Made by a program: the position numbers and the translations under genes | Shown: positions 37,157-45,831 of the stretch, in pieces | Numbering within the stretch: the first letter of the stretch is position 1 | Layout: the number at the start of each line of letters is the position of its first letter | NCBI RefSeq assembly: GCF_000816105.1 | Contig: NZ_CP007140.1 | Span: 434,001 to 498,000, forward strand | Length of the DNA stretch: 64,000 bases | Direction of reading: 5' to 3' | Source: Thermococcus guaymasensis DSM 11113 | GTDB taxonomy: Archaea > Methanobacteriota_B > Thermococci > Thermococcales > Thermococcaceae | The notes under the pieces: generated by a model | The model's input: the letters and a program-made list of their open reading frames with translations, nothing else | What the model was told of the DNA's origin: nothing | Database searches by the model: none

Positions 37157-37471
37157 ATCCATGGCCTCAAGGAACCTTTTGGCAAAGTCCTCAAATGACT
37201 CTGCCGGCAGAACGGCCTCGGAACCGTTTACCTTACCTTTAAAGACGTATTTCCTGACCTTTATTCCCAGTATTGACTTGAAGTCTGGATTTTCGTCTAC
37301 AACGGAATTAAGGACGACCGCGAACTCTTCCTCGGAGACCTGCAAGATAACCCCCTCGACAATCAACTCTTTGCCGCACTCTTCGGCAGAACAAGTAAAT
37401 TTAAATGGCCGGCCGGGCTCGGCCTCGACCGGAACGCTCAGCCCTTCAACGTTGTAGAGCATAAACTTCAT
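37136..37471 (-). CDS. Conserved hypothetical protein
   Basis: A 111-residue protein from ATG 37471 (GAGGTAAT upstream). A beta-rich first half contains the pair CSAEECG; strands (KSILGIKVRKYVFKGKV) and a C-terminal helix (FEDFAKRFLEAMDSVLVLR) follow. It follows the GfcR-like gene by four bases and so probably belongs to its operon. No family was recognised. Confidence 0.6.
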   Translation of the reverse strand: MKFMLYNVEGLSVPVEAEPGRPFKFTCSAEECGKELIVEGVILQVSEEEFAVVLNSVVDENPDFKSILGIKVRKYVFKGKVNGSEAVLPAESFEDFAKRFLEAMDSVLVLR

Positions 37472-37475
37472 AGTA

Positions 37476-38195
37476 TTACCTCTCAAGGGTTATGACGCTT
37501 TCCACGGGTATTCCATGCTCCTCCCCGAACTTCCTGGCAGTGTCGCCGACGCTGACGAGGAAGAGCATGCCAACCGGCTTTGCACCCGCCTGGAGGACGA
37601 GCTCAAGCAGTGCCCTTTGGGTCTCTCCGCTCCTCACCACATCGTCCACGATGAGAACCCTGTCCCCCTTGCTGAGAGCCCAAGAGGGAAGGTACAGGGT
37701 GGTAACACTCCCAGAGGCACTTGGGACGTAGCTAACCTCGTAGAACTTCTCAACTCCCACTTCCTTCTTCTTTTTGGCGTAGACGACGTCCACTCCCAGC
37801 TGTCTGCCGACGTGAACCGCGAAGGGTATACCGTCCGTTGCCGCAGTCAGTATCTTGTCCGGGTTCAGCGGGGAAAGTTTACTGGCAAGTTCTTCTGAAA
37901 GGAGCGTCATGAGCGAAGTATCGCTCAGAACCGCCATCGTGTCAAAGAAGCCCCTGCTGTCAAACTTGAGCCTCTTCCTGACCTCCGCCCTGAGGTCAAT
38001 ATACGGGCTGAGGAGCTCGATGAGGGCTCTCGTTCGCTCGGTGCTCGGGAGCACCTTCCCGCGAACGTACCTGTTCAGCACCGTTATCGGCAGTCCCGTT
38101 ATCTTCGAGAGCTCCTCGTAGGTGTAGCTCTTCTTGAGGAGCCTGAGCATGTTAACGAGCCTGATCTTCTCCTGCACTGACTTCAACTGTGTCAT
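37476..38195 (-). CDS. GfcR-like phosphoribosyltransferase-type transcription regulator
   Basis: A 239-residue protein joining an N-terminal helix-turn-helix (SYTYEELSKITGLPITVLNR) with a type I phosphoribosyltransferase domain (PRPP loop VLIVDDVVRSGETQRALLEL; TAATDGIPFAVHVGRQLG). Archaeal proteins of this build (GfcR of haloarchaea, formerly called PyrE2) regulate sugar catabolism, and bacterial PurR is analogous. GAGGTGAGCAC precedes ATG 38195. A TATA (ATATTTATAC, 38232-38241) stands upstream. Confidence 0.82.
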   Translation of the reverse strand: MTQLKSVQEKIRLVNMLRLLKKSYTYEELSKITGLPITVLNRYVRGKVLPSTERTRALIELLSPYIDLRAEVRKRLKFDSRGFFDTMAVLSDTSLMTLLSEELASKLSPLNPDKILTAATDGIPFAVHVGRQLGVDVVYAKKKKEVGVEKFYEVSYVPSASGSVTTLYLPSWALSKGDRVLIVDDVVRSGETQRALLELVLQAGAKPVGMLFLVSVGDTARKFGEEHGIPVESVITLER

Positions 38196-38253
38196 GTGCT
38201 CACCTCCGGTGGCCACTGATTAACAAAAAAATGTATAAATATGTTTCGGTCGC

Positions 38254-38763
38254 TCACTCTCCTTCCATGAGTTTCCGTCTGTACTCCTCGAAAAGCTCTC
38301 CGTACTCCCGGAGGAGAAAATTCTCGTCGACCGGTTCGCCTTCTGGATGATTTATTCCTGGACAGAAAGGATCCTCCTTTATATAGATTTCCATCTTGGT
38401 TCCGTGCTTAACAAAGACAAAAGGATAGAGTCTGCAGGCCAGCGGTCTCTTCTGGTATATCCGACACCTCTTTGTTTCAGGGTCAAGAAAAACACAACCG
38501 TCATCAAAGGGCCTCTTCTTGATTGCATAACTGAGGAACTTATCGCCCCGGTAGAACATCTTCTCATAGTCCACAAATTCCCAGGCGTTGTAGCCTAGCT
38601 CCTCTATTGCCTCGATATCCTCATCGCGGAGGGGAATCTCAAGCTCATAGCAGCAGCGTCCACAGTCCTCAATACATTTGAACTTTACAGAATTGACCAC
38701 CTCAACTTTTAAAGTTGAGAGATCGACCGTGGCCACCAAAGTTTTCTTTGATTCGGTGGCCAC
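38254..38763 (-). CDS. YkgJ-family cysteine-cluster protein
   Basis: A 169-residue member of the Fe/Zn-chelating CxxxCxxCC family: KCIEDCGRCCYELEIPL, then CRIYQKRPLACRLYPF and FCPGINHPEG. The eight conserved Cys suggest a metal cluster; the biochemical role is unknown. The GTG start has GAGGTGAT three bases upstream. Nine bases separate it from the RAM-domain gene, so it is the third gene of the srp54 transcription unit. Confidence 0.82.
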   Translation of the reverse strand: MATESKKTLVATVDLSTLKVEVVNSVKFKCIEDCGRCCYELEIPLRDEDIEAIEELGYNAWEFVDYEKMFYRGDKFLSYAIKKRPFDDGCVFLDPETKRCRIYQKRPLACRLYPFVFVKHGTKMEIYIKEDPFCPGINHPEGEPVDENFLLREYGELFEEYRRKLMEGE

Positions 38764-38772
38764 GATATCACC

Positions 38773-39027
38773 TCAGTCTTCCTTTAAGCCGTAGGTACTG
38801 GCTATCAGCGTTTCGGTAAGCTCTATCTCCCTTGTCTGCCTTAGAACCCCGTCGTGGAACTTGTCGAGTTCTTCTATGTCATTGACCTCGACCCTAAGGA
38901 TCAGGTCGTACTCCCCGTAGACCCTGTATATCTCCTTTACGTTGGGGTGATCCTTGAGCTTCTCATAGACTTTCTCCTCAGTACCGGGCCTACTCACGAC
39001 GAGAATTATCGCCTCCATTTTCTTCAT
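38773..39027 (-). CDS. Stand-alone RAM domain (Lrp/AsnC ligand-binding) protein
   Basis: 84 residues that correspond only to the C-terminal RAM domain of Lrp regulators (MEAIILVVSRPGTEEKVYEK, YRVYGEYDLILRVEV); the DNA-binding domain is absent by design, as in known SraM-like proteins. It likely binds amino acids and may co-assemble with full-length Lrp. It starts inside the srp54 stop (ATGA overlap). Confidence 0.88.
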   Translation of the reverse strand: MKKMEAIILVVSRPGTEEKVYEKLKDHPNVKEIYRVYGEYDLILRVEVNDIEELDKFHDGVLRQTREIELTETLIASTYGLKED

Positions 39028-40370
39028 ATTCCCAGCCCCCCAAAGTTAAACTTCTTCGCCATCTTAGCTAGCTTTCTCTTGTCCAAACTCTTAAACATTT
39101 TTCTCATCTGGTTGTACTGTGCCAAAAGCTCCCTGACTTCACGCGTTGACGTTCCAGAACCGCGGGCTATCCTCTTTATCCTGGAGTAGTTAATGATGTC
39201 GGGGTTCTCAAGCTCATCTTCCGTCATCGAGTCCATTATGACACGGTATCTTCTGAGTTTCTCCTCTCCGACCTTTACGACGTCGTCAGGCAGGGAATAA
39301 CCGAGACCGGGTATCATCTGGAGTATCTGCTTAAGGGGACCCATCTTCTGCATTGCCTCAAGCTGTGCGTACATGTCCTTGAGGTTGAACTTGCCCCTGA
39401 GGAACTTCTCAACGTCTTCTTCTTTGAATTCCTGCTCCTTCTGGAGTTCCTCGATCTTCTCAAGGAGCCCCTGAATGTCGCCCAGGCCGAGGAGCCTCGA
39501 AACGAACCTCTTCGGGTCAAATGGTTCAAGATCATCTATTTTCTCACCAACGCCTATGAACTTTATCGGTGCCCCAGTTGCGGCGACGGCGGAGAGGGCA
39601 CCACCGCCCTTGGCCGAACCGTCGAGCTTCGTGACGATTATCGAGCCTATTGGGGTAGCTTCCTTGAAAGCGAGGGCCTGGTGATAGGCCTGCTGTCCGA
39701 TTGTACCGTCGATCACAAGTATGACTTCGTGCGGCTTTATGACGTCGCTTATCTGCCTCATTTCCTCTATAAGGCTGGATTCCTCCTTGTGTCTCCCCGC
39801 AGTATCGACGATTATGACGTCTACGCCCTTCTCCTTGAAGTATTCAACGCCTTCTCTCGCGAGTTTTATGGCATCCTTTTCGTTGGGGTCTCCGAAGACC
39901 TCAATGGTGTAGGGCTCGACCAGCTGCTTGAGCTGGTAGTATGCTCCAGGCCGCCAGGTATCGGTACACACGAGGCCCACTTTATAGCCCCTCTTCTGGA
40001 GATGCCGGGCGAGTTTAGCTATCGTCGTCGTTTTACCGGATCCTTGGATTCCAACTGTGAGCAGTATCGTGGGCTTTTCTCTGATCTCCAGCGGAACCGC
40101 TTCCTTTCCGAGGAACTTCGTCAGCTCTTCATAGACTATCTTGATGACGTGTTCTTTGGGGCTCACACCGGCGGGGGGCTTTTCGTTGAGGGCCCTCTCC
40201 TGTATTCGTTTCGTCAATTGCAGAACAAGCCTCACATTAACGTCGGACTGTATAAGCGCCCTCTGGATATCCCTAACGATCTCCCGGATGAGAGCCTCAT
40301 CAACCGTACTGGATCTCGCCAACTTTTTCAGGGCACTATTAAGAGCCTTTCCAAGTTTATCTAGTGCCAT
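39024..40370 (-). CDS. srp54: Signal recognition particle 54 kDa GTPase
   Basis: A 448-residue NG-M protein. G1 GIQGSGKTT lies at about 107-115, then DTWRPGAYYQL, DTAGRHKEES and TKLDGSAKGGGAL, followed by the Met-rich M domain (MQKMGPLKQILQMIPGLG) and SRP RNA-binding GSGTSTREVRELL. It delivers ribosomes with signal peptides to FtsY and Sec. ATG 40370 (MALDKLGKAL) has GGTGGTGAC; the upstream frame extension is not used. Confidence 0.97.
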   Translation of the reverse strand: MALDKLGKALNSALKKLARSSTVDEALIREIVRDIQRALIQSDVNVRLVLQLTKRIQERALNEKPPAGVSPKEHVIKIVYEELTKFLGKEAVPLEIREKPTILLTVGIQGSGKTTTIAKLARHLQKRGYKVGLVCTDTWRPGAYYQLKQLVEPYTIEVFGDPNEKDAIKLAREGVEYFKEKGVDVIIVDTAGRHKEESSLIEEMRQISDVIKPHEVILVIDGTIGQQAYHQALAFKEATPIGSIIVTKLDGSAKGGGALSAVAATGAPIKFIGVGEKIDDLEPFDPKRFVSRLLGLGDIQGLLEKIEELQKEQEFKEEDVEKFLRGKFNLKDMYAQLEAMQKMGPLKQILQMIPGLGYSLPDDVVKVGEEKLRRYRVIMDSMTEDELENPDIINYSRIKRIARGSGTSTREVRELLAQYNQMRKMFKSLDKRKLAKMAKKFNFGGLGI

Positions 40371-40575
40371 GTCACCACCGTTACTATAAGGGCTGGACAG
40401 TTTATAAACAGTTAGGTAAAAACCTCCTGTACTAATGTATGCATTCTTTGAAAAAACACAAATTACACTCGTTTTTCTTGAACAATAATGTTCATTCAGG
40501 TTCAAAATTTGTCTCGGGGCATTTTTTGAGAGAATGTAGAGCCAAAAGGGACATTTCTGCCAAAATCGGCGCTGA

Positions 40576-40590
40576 AAACCTTTTTAAACC
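40576..40590 (+). promoter_or_regulatory. Promoter of the 38-residue protein gene
   Basis: GAAAACCTTTTTAAACCG is a BRE/TATA-like element about 60 bases before the ATG at 40640. It predicts a leader of about 30 bases that contains GGGAGGTGA. Confidence 0.5.
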
Positions 40591-40639
40591 GAAAAAAACC
40601 AATAATAGCTCGGAGAGAAAGAAAAGGGAGGTGAGAGGA

Positions 40640-40756
40640 ATGATGTGGCCAATGTCCATGCTTGCCTTCTACGAGTACATGCTCACCCGCGAGAGGAAGA
40701 AGAAAGTGAGAAAGCCCATACCCAATGAGTTCGAGTACCTTGAGAGGCCCCTGTGA
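40640..40756 (+). CDS. 38-residue small basic protein
   Basis: ATG 40640 (or 40643) follows the strong site GGGAGGTGAGAGG and a promoter. The product, MMWPMSMLAFYEYMLTRERK then KKVRKPIPNEFEYLERPL, has a hydrophobic N-terminal half and a basic then acidic tail, like small membrane-surface proteins. A longer in-frame opening upstream (to 40439) lacks a ribosome site and crosses the promoter. A T-rich stretch follows at 40768-40800 and could terminate transcription. Confidence 0.65.
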   Translation: MMWPMSMLAFYEYMLTRERKKKVRKPIPNEFEYLERPL

Positions 40757-41047
40757 GGTATGTAAAAGTCTTTTGATTTTTCATGTTTTTTCTGATTACT
40801 TTTGTAAATTTTCCATGCATTGATTTTGTGAATTTTTATGTATCCGCAGAAAATTTCCCAATATTTCAAGTTCTCGACAAGACCTTGCCGGAGCCACAGT
40901 GACAAGAATGTAATTAACTTAACAGCCTAGTGATACCGTATCTCCTCCCCAACCCCAGACTTCGTTGATTGTCGAAATAATGTTTAACAATTGTCTTTCC
41001 GAAATCCTTTTATACTTTGAGGTTGTATATCATAATGGTGATGTACT
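40757..41047. other. Intergenic stretch, 291 bp
   Basis: No gene is seen. It contains T-rich tracts on the plus strand (terminator-like, 40768-40800), and a TATA element TTTTATACTTTGAGG at about 41008-41022 which is the promoter of the next gene. Confidence 0.6.
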
Positions 41048-41257
41048 ATGGCAACCGTGATAAGAAAGAACCCGGCCCTCTTTCTGAAGGAGCTGAAGGA
41101 GTACTACGACGATGTCTGGAAGATCCCCGGAAGCGAGTACCTCAAAGAGCCGGACTTTCTCGTCGTCGACCGGAGGACTGGGAAAAAGGTTAAGATCAGC
41201 TTTGTAGTTCTCGACGACGGAGAGACCGTCAGTGTCGTATACGACGACATGAGCTGA
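41048..41257 (+). CDS. Small conserved hypothetical protein
   Basis: 69 residues from ATG 41048 (GGTGATGTACT upstream, TATA at about 41010). The sequence is ATVIRKNPALFLKELKEYYD, then a compact beta segment (FLVVDRRTGKKVKISFVVLD) and an acidic end. It looks like a well-folded small soluble protein. No family was recognised. Confidence 0.65.
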   Translation: MATVIRKNPALFLKELKEYYDDVWKIPGSEYLKEPDFLVVDRRTGKKVKISFVVLDDGETVSVVYDDMS

Positions 41258-41349
41258 AACCTTTCGTTGTTTGCGGCCCTTTTAATAAGTCCATTTGAAT
41301 TCGCAAGGATTAAATATCAGAACGTTCTTCTATAGTATTGGTGGGTTTC

Positions 41350-42669
41350 ATGCAGACTGACGCCCAAACCAGAATCGGCGAGGAAGTCCTAAAGATCGCG
41401 GAGACTATTCCCGATCCGTACGTTAGGACGCTCACCCTGGGCAGGCTAGGTTACGTTCTGAGAAAGAGCGAGCCCCATCTCTCAACAGAAGCGTTCAAGC
41501 TTGCAGTTTCATCCCTCGATCTCATAGACGATCCCGTGCTCATACTGAAGGCAATGATATCACTGGCTAGGTTCCTCAGGATGGCAGGCAAAGAAAACCT
41601 CTCAGAGAGCATGCTCCACAGGGCCTATGAAGGAGCCCTCCTCCTCAAGGGCAAGATCAAGGACTCCCTCCTTGTGGAGATAATCCGCGAGTCAATACTT
41701 GCTGGAAAAGGTAGGGACTCTATTCTCTATGCAACCGACATAAAGGACGAAGCGCTTAGAAACAGGGTGCTCCTTGAGATCGTGAAGAAGCTCGTCCAAG
41801 AGGGGGATCTCCAAAAGGCGAGAACAGTTCTCAAGGTCTTTACCAAAGAGCCGGAAAAATCCCAAGCGGCTGTCGAGGTTATTAGAGGACACCTTAAGAG
41901 GGAAGAATTTGCGAGCGTCCTCTCCCTTATTCCGAGCATAGAGAATGCGTACTGGCTTGAGACCATTCTTGAAGAGACAGCAAAGGCCCTGAGAAAAGCC
42001 GAAGTGCCGAAGGAGACATACAAAAAGTTCGTGGAGGCCGCTAAGGAGCTCTCAGAACGGCTTGGAAGAGACTTCCTGGGTGCATTTTTAACGGGTCTCG
42101 TAGATAGTGGAGAAGTTGAAACTGCCGCCGAAATATTGAACTCCGTGGCTGACAACCGGAAGGCAATTGCAACACACCTTTCAAAGCTCCTTCTTGACAA
42201 GCCGAGGGAACTGCACTCTTTCCTGAAGGCTTTAAGACTAGAACCCGAAGGGTTTGACGGACTGGCCAAGGAAATTCTCGACGCTCTGCTTGAGAGAAAA
42301 CCCAGCTCAAACTACAGAGAAGTCGTGGAGTTTATTGGCAGAAACACCGAGAACGAGAGAGTTCTTGTGAAAGTTACAACGTACCTGGCAAAGATCGGTG
42401 ACTTTGACACTGCCGAGGAGTTTGGGGGGGCGATAGACGATCCATACCTACGGTCCCTTGCCTTCGGTGCAGTTGCCCTTGAAAAGCTCAGGAAAGGTGA
42501 CATTGACGGGGCGATAGATGCAGCTAGGAACGTCCAAGACGTTGAATGGGAGTCCTGGTTGATGGGTGAGATACTTGTTAAAATCGTGGAAGGCTCCCTC
42601 GGAGAGCATCCCGAGAAGGAGCTGGAGAGAAGAGCCGAGCTCCACATGAGACGAAGGGAGGGCTCTTAA
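41350..42669 (+). CDS. All-helical repeat protein (HEAT/TPR-like)
   Basis: 439 residues of tandem helix pairs with a repeated pattern around IPDPYVRTLTLGRLGYVL, IDDPVLILKAMISLARFL and IDDPYLRSLAFGAVALEKL. The recurring [ID]DPY/V-x-R/L-x3-L motif marks the repeat unit. It is probably a protein-binding scaffold. ATG 41350 has GGTGGGTTTC; TTAAATATC at about 41309 is the TATA. It is similar in style but not in motif to the protein at 30130. Confidence 0.72.
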   Translation: MQTDAQTRIGEEVLKIAETIPDPYVRTLTLGRLGYVLRKSEPHLSTEAFKLAVSSLDLIDDPVLILKAMISLARFLRMAGKENLSESMLHRAYEGALLLKGKIKDSLLVEIIRESILAGKGRDSILYATDIKDEALRNRVLLEIVKKLVQEGDLQKARTVLKVFTKEPEKSQAAVEVIRGHLKREEFASVLSLIPSIENAYWLETILEETAKALRKAEVPKETYKKFVEAAKELSERLGRDFLGAFLTGLVDSGEVETAAEILNSVADNRKAIATHLSKLLLDKPRELHSFLKALRLEPEGFDGLAKEILDALLERKPSSNYREVVEFIGRNTENERVLVKVTTYLAKIGDFDTAEEFGGAIDDPYLRSLAFGAVALEKLRKGDIDGAIDAARNVQDVEWESWLMGEILVKIVEGSLGEHPEKELERRAELHMRRREGS

Positions 42670-42733
42670 GAGGCTCTAAAGTTTTAAACCCCTGGCCGTT
42701 CTATTCTTTACAGACATCTGCGGGGGAAAGGAT

Positions 42734-43537
42734 ATGGTGAGGATAGCAATTATTGGAGGATCAGGTGTCTACGACCCGAAACTGCTTGAGAACATCAGGG
42801 AAGAGACGGTGGAGACACCCTACGGGAGCGTCAAGGTCAAGATAGGCACCTACAAGGGAGAGGAGATAGCGTTCCTGCCGAGGCACGGGGAAAAGCACAG
42901 CGTCCCGCCCCACAAGATAAACTACCACGCCAACATCTGGGGGCTCCACGAGCTCGGCGTCGAGAGGATTCTTTCGACTTCAGCCGTTGGTTCCCTCAAC
43001 CTCGACATGAAGCCGGGCGACTTCGTTGTCCTCGACCAGCTAATGGACTTCACGAAGACCAGGCACTACACATTCTACGACGGTGAGGACAGCCCCCACG
43101 ACAGGAAGTTCGTTGCCCACGTTGACTTCACCGACCCCTACTGCCCAGAGCTCAGGAACGCGCTCATAACCGCCGCCAAGGAGCTCGGCTTCACTTACCA
43201 CCCGACCGGAACCTACGCCTGTATGGAAGGACCAAGGTTTGAGACGAGGGCGGAGATAAGGGCGCTCAAGATTCTCGGTGCCGACGTCGTTGGCATGACC
43301 CAGTGCCCGGAAGCGGTTCTCGCAAGGGAGCTTGAGATGTGCTACGCCAGCGTTGCCATCGTGACTAACTACGCCGCCGGAATAAGCAGGGAGAAACTGA
43401 CACACAGCGAGGTCGTCGAGCTGATGGCGCAGAAGGGCGAGGAGATAAAGCTCCTCCTCATGAAGGCCGTCGAGCACATTCCGAAGGAGCGTCGCTGTGC
43501 ATGTAAGGACGCCCTTAAGGGCGCGACCGGAGAATGA
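42734..43537 (+). CDS. mtnP: 5'-methylthioadenosine phosphorylase
   Basis: A 267-residue MTAP/PNP-family enzyme: IIGGSGVYDP with the phosphate loop, FLPRHGEKHSVPPHKINYHAN, GTYACMEGPRFETRAEI, and GMTQCPEAVLARELEMCYA. The C-terminus carries the CxC pair (RRCACK) known from the hyperthermophilic archaeal enzymes, where it forms stabilising disulfides. It recycles MTA from polyamine synthesis to methylthioribose-1-P and adenine. Confidence 0.95.
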   Translation: MVRIAIIGGSGVYDPKLLENIREETVETPYGSVKVKIGTYKGEEIAFLPRHGEKHSVPPHKINYHANIWGLHELGVERILSTSAVGSLNLDMKPGDFVVLDQLMDFTKTRHYTFYDGEDSPHDRKFVAHVDFTDPYCPELRNALITAAKELGFTYHPTGTYACMEGPRFETRAEIRALKILGADVVGMTQCPEAVLARELEMCYASVAIVTNYAAGISREKLTHSEVVELMAQKGEEIKLLLMKAVEHIPKERRCACKDALKGATGE

Positions 43538-43660
43538 CTCCCCTGCTCTTTTTTCTCCATTGTTGAAACATTTAGTACCCACGTTCTAAACCAGAGGTTA
43601 ACGAAAGGTTAAAATCCTTTGGTGTGTAAATATAACCGAAAACCTTTAGGAGGGCCTAAT

Positions 43661-44998
43661 ATGAAGTATGATGTCGTTATCATAGGAGCGAGCGCCGGGG
43701 GCCTGACTACGGCGATTTCAGCCCGAAAGTTCTATCCTGATAAGAGTGTCCTCGTCATCAGGAAGGAAAAAGTAGGGATGGTTCCCTGCGGGATTCCCTA
43801 CATCTTCGGGACGCTGAAGAGCGTTGACGATGACATCCTTCCCGTCAAGAAGTTCCTGGAGCCTCTTGGTATCGAGATCCTAACTGACGAGGTCACGGAT
43901 ATCGACCCGAAGAAAAAGGTCGTTAAGACCAAGTCCGGAAAGGAAATCGCCTGGGAGAAGCTCGTCTTGGCGACTGGTTCGAGGCCGGCCAAACCGGACT
44001 TTCCGGGCGTTGACCTCGATGGAATATACACCGTCCCCAAGGACTACGAATACCTGAAGAAGCTACGCGAGAGGGTAGAAGAGGCAGAGAAAATCGTCAT
44101 CGTCGGAGGAGGCTTCATAGCCCTTGAGGTCGGCGATGAGATAAGGAAGCTCGGCAAGGACGTTACCCTCGTTGTCAGGAGCAGACTGCTTAGGAGCTCT
44201 TTTGACCCCGAGTTCAGCAGGATAGTCGAGGAAAGGCTAAAGGAAGCTGGCATCAAGATTGTTTACGGGCAGGTCGAGAGGTTCCTTGGCAATGGGAAGG
44301 TTGAGAAGGTTAAACTCCTCGACGGGAGCGAGATTCCGGCAGACCTCGTAATCCTCTCAACAGGTTACAGGCCGAACGTCGATCTTGCAGTCAAGGCAGG
44401 CCTGAAGGTCACCCGCTACGGCATCTGGACCGACGAGTACATGAGAACTTCTCACCCGGACATCTTCGCGGTCGGCGACTGTGTGGAGCACAGGGACTTC
44501 TTCACCGGCAAACCCCACCCACTAATGCTCGCCTCCACCGCCACCTTTGAAGCCAGAATCGCAGGAGCGAACCTCTTCAAGCTCCAGATCGTCAGGGAGA
44601 ACAGGAGGACGATAGGCGCCTACTCAACCCACATAGCAGGCCTTACCCTCGCGGCCGCTGGTTTGACGGAGGAGGCTGCAAAGAGGGAGGGCTTTGAGAT
44701 CATAGTCGGCAGGGCAACTGGCCCCGACAGGCACCCCGCGAAGTTCCCCGACACTTCAACGGTCACGGTGAAGCTCATATTCTCCCGCGACAGAGGAGCG
44801 ATACTCGGGGCACAGATAGCGGGTGGTAAGAGCGTCGGCGAGATGATAAACATCTTAGCCCTCGCGATACAGAAGCGCCTCACAGCGAGTGAGCTCTACA
44901 CCCTCCAGATAGCCACACACCCGCTCCTCACGGCTTCACCCATCGGCTACCAGATACTCAAGGCGGCGGAGGACGCGCTGGCGAAGCTGAGGACTTGA
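43661..44998 (+). CDS. CoA-disulfide reductase family NAD(P)H oxidoreductase
   Basis: A 445-residue FAD/NAD(P)H enzyme with single active-site Cys43 (GMVPCGIPYIFG). FAD motif VIIGASAGGLTTA, second Rossmann VIVGGGFIALEVGDE, and FAVGDCVEHRDFFTG (FAD) are clear, with the C-terminal dimer domain. In Thermococcales this family covers CoA-dependent NAD(P)H sulfur oxidoreductase, CoA-disulfide reductase and NADH oxidase; the sequence alone does not choose among them. BRE/TATA CGAAAGGTTAAAAT (43600-43613) and GGAGGGCC give a clear promoter and start. The frame upstream of ATG 43661 is unused. Confidence 0.92.
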   Translation: MKYDVVIIGASAGGLTTAISARKFYPDKSVLVIRKEKVGMVPCGIPYIFGTLKSVDDDILPVKKFLEPLGIEILTDEVTDIDPKKKVVKTKSGKEIAWEKLVLATGSRPAKPDFPGVDLDGIYTVPKDYEYLKKLRERVEEAEKIVIVGGGFIALEVGDEIRKLGKDVTLVVRSRLLRSSFDPEFSRIVEERLKEAGIKIVYGQVERFLGNGKVEKVKLLDGSEIPADLVILSTGYRPNVDLAVKAGLKVTRYGIWTDEYMRTSHPDIFAVGDCVEHRDFFTGKPHPLMLASTATFEARIAGANLFKLQIVRENRRTIGAYSTHIAGLTLAAAGLTEEAAKREGFEIIVGRATGPDRHPAKFPDTSTVTVKLIFSRDRGAILGAQIAGGKSVGEMINILALAIQKRLTASELYTLQIATHPLLTASPIGYQILKAAEDALAKLRT

Positions 44999-45004
44999 AT
45001 TTTC

Positions 45005-45706
45005 TTTTGACTTCCTCTTGAATCTCATTTTTGTGAGAAGAATCACAAGCTTTGGTTAAACTTTGCGGGCTGTCGTCCCTTGTGTCGGGCAGAGTCTGAC
45101 GTTGCGCAGGTGAACAAGCTTTGTAACAGCCTTTGGGAAAGGCTGGCGAAAAGAATGCCCTTCTACCCAAGGAGCAGAAAAACAGTTGTGCACTACTCAA
45201 CCGTAACTTTAGAAGGGGGTTAACTCATTAAACAAACATTTTCAAACAGTTTTAACTTCTTATCAGCGCCCGAAGGGAGCTAATGGGAGAAACACCCTCA
45301 AAATTGCGAGTTTTAGGCCAAACTCATCTGAAAATGGACCCTCTAAAACGCATGCCTGATTTTGATGAAACTTTTCACCAGAAAAGTTTCTCCGCCAGCG
45401 CTGAAGCTTTTGGAAAAAGCTTCACCAAAAGTTAGTAGCTCCCGCTCGAAGGCTCAAAGGAAATAGATTTTGCTTATAACCTCGTGGTTTCTAAAGGAGA
45501 ACACACTCAAATGGCACTCTCGGAGGGGTTTATTTTCCCTTGACGCCCTTCGGGCGTCGATTTAAACGCAAAACCCTACGAAAGGAGCAAGTTAAGAAAG
45601 TTCTCACAATCAAATTGACCATCCAATAAGAAAAATTCCCAAAAACTTAACCTTCCAAAAGGACCTACCAACCTTGGTCAAACTTCGCGCAGGCGAAGTT
45701 TGTAAC
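45005..45706. repeat. Hairpin-rich intergenic island next to tRNA-Arg
   Basis: About 700 bases with no credible gene but six perfect or near-perfect hairpins: TTGTGA/TCACAA (45031-45048), CAGCCTTT/AAAGGCTG (45127-45145), GAAACTTTTC/GAAAAGTTTC (45367-45390), GAAGCTTTT/AAAAGCTTC (45403-45423), GACGCCC/GGGCGTC (45542-45558) and CAAACTTCGC/GCGAAGTTTG (45679-45702). The ends share imperfect direct repeats: TTTGGTTAAACTTTGCG (45051) with CTTGGTCAAACTTCGCG (45673), and GCGCAGGTGAA..TTTGTAAC (45104) with GCGCAGGCGAAGTTTGTAAC (45687). It could be the relic of an element inserted at the tRNA 3' end or a non-coding RNA locus. Confidence 0.6.
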
Positions 45707-45784
45707 TGGCGCCCCGGCGGGGATTTGAACCCCGGACCTCGAGGTCCGCAGCCTCGCGCCCTATCCAGACTAGGCCACCGGGGC
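45707..45784 (-). tRNA. tRNA-Arg (anticodon GCG), CCA encoded
   Basis: Minus strand: acceptor GCCCCGG / CCGGGGC, anticodon arm CGAGG-CTGCGGA-CCTCG (GCG, reads CGC/CGU), T arm CGGGGTTCAAATCCCCG, G discriminator, CCA. The 10-bp hairpin at 45679-45702 follows it after four bases and may act in 3' processing or termination. Confidence 0.95.
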
Positions 45785-45831
45785 ACTTGCCCGCTAACCC
45801 TTCTCGGAAACGCTTTATAAATTTAATGCCT

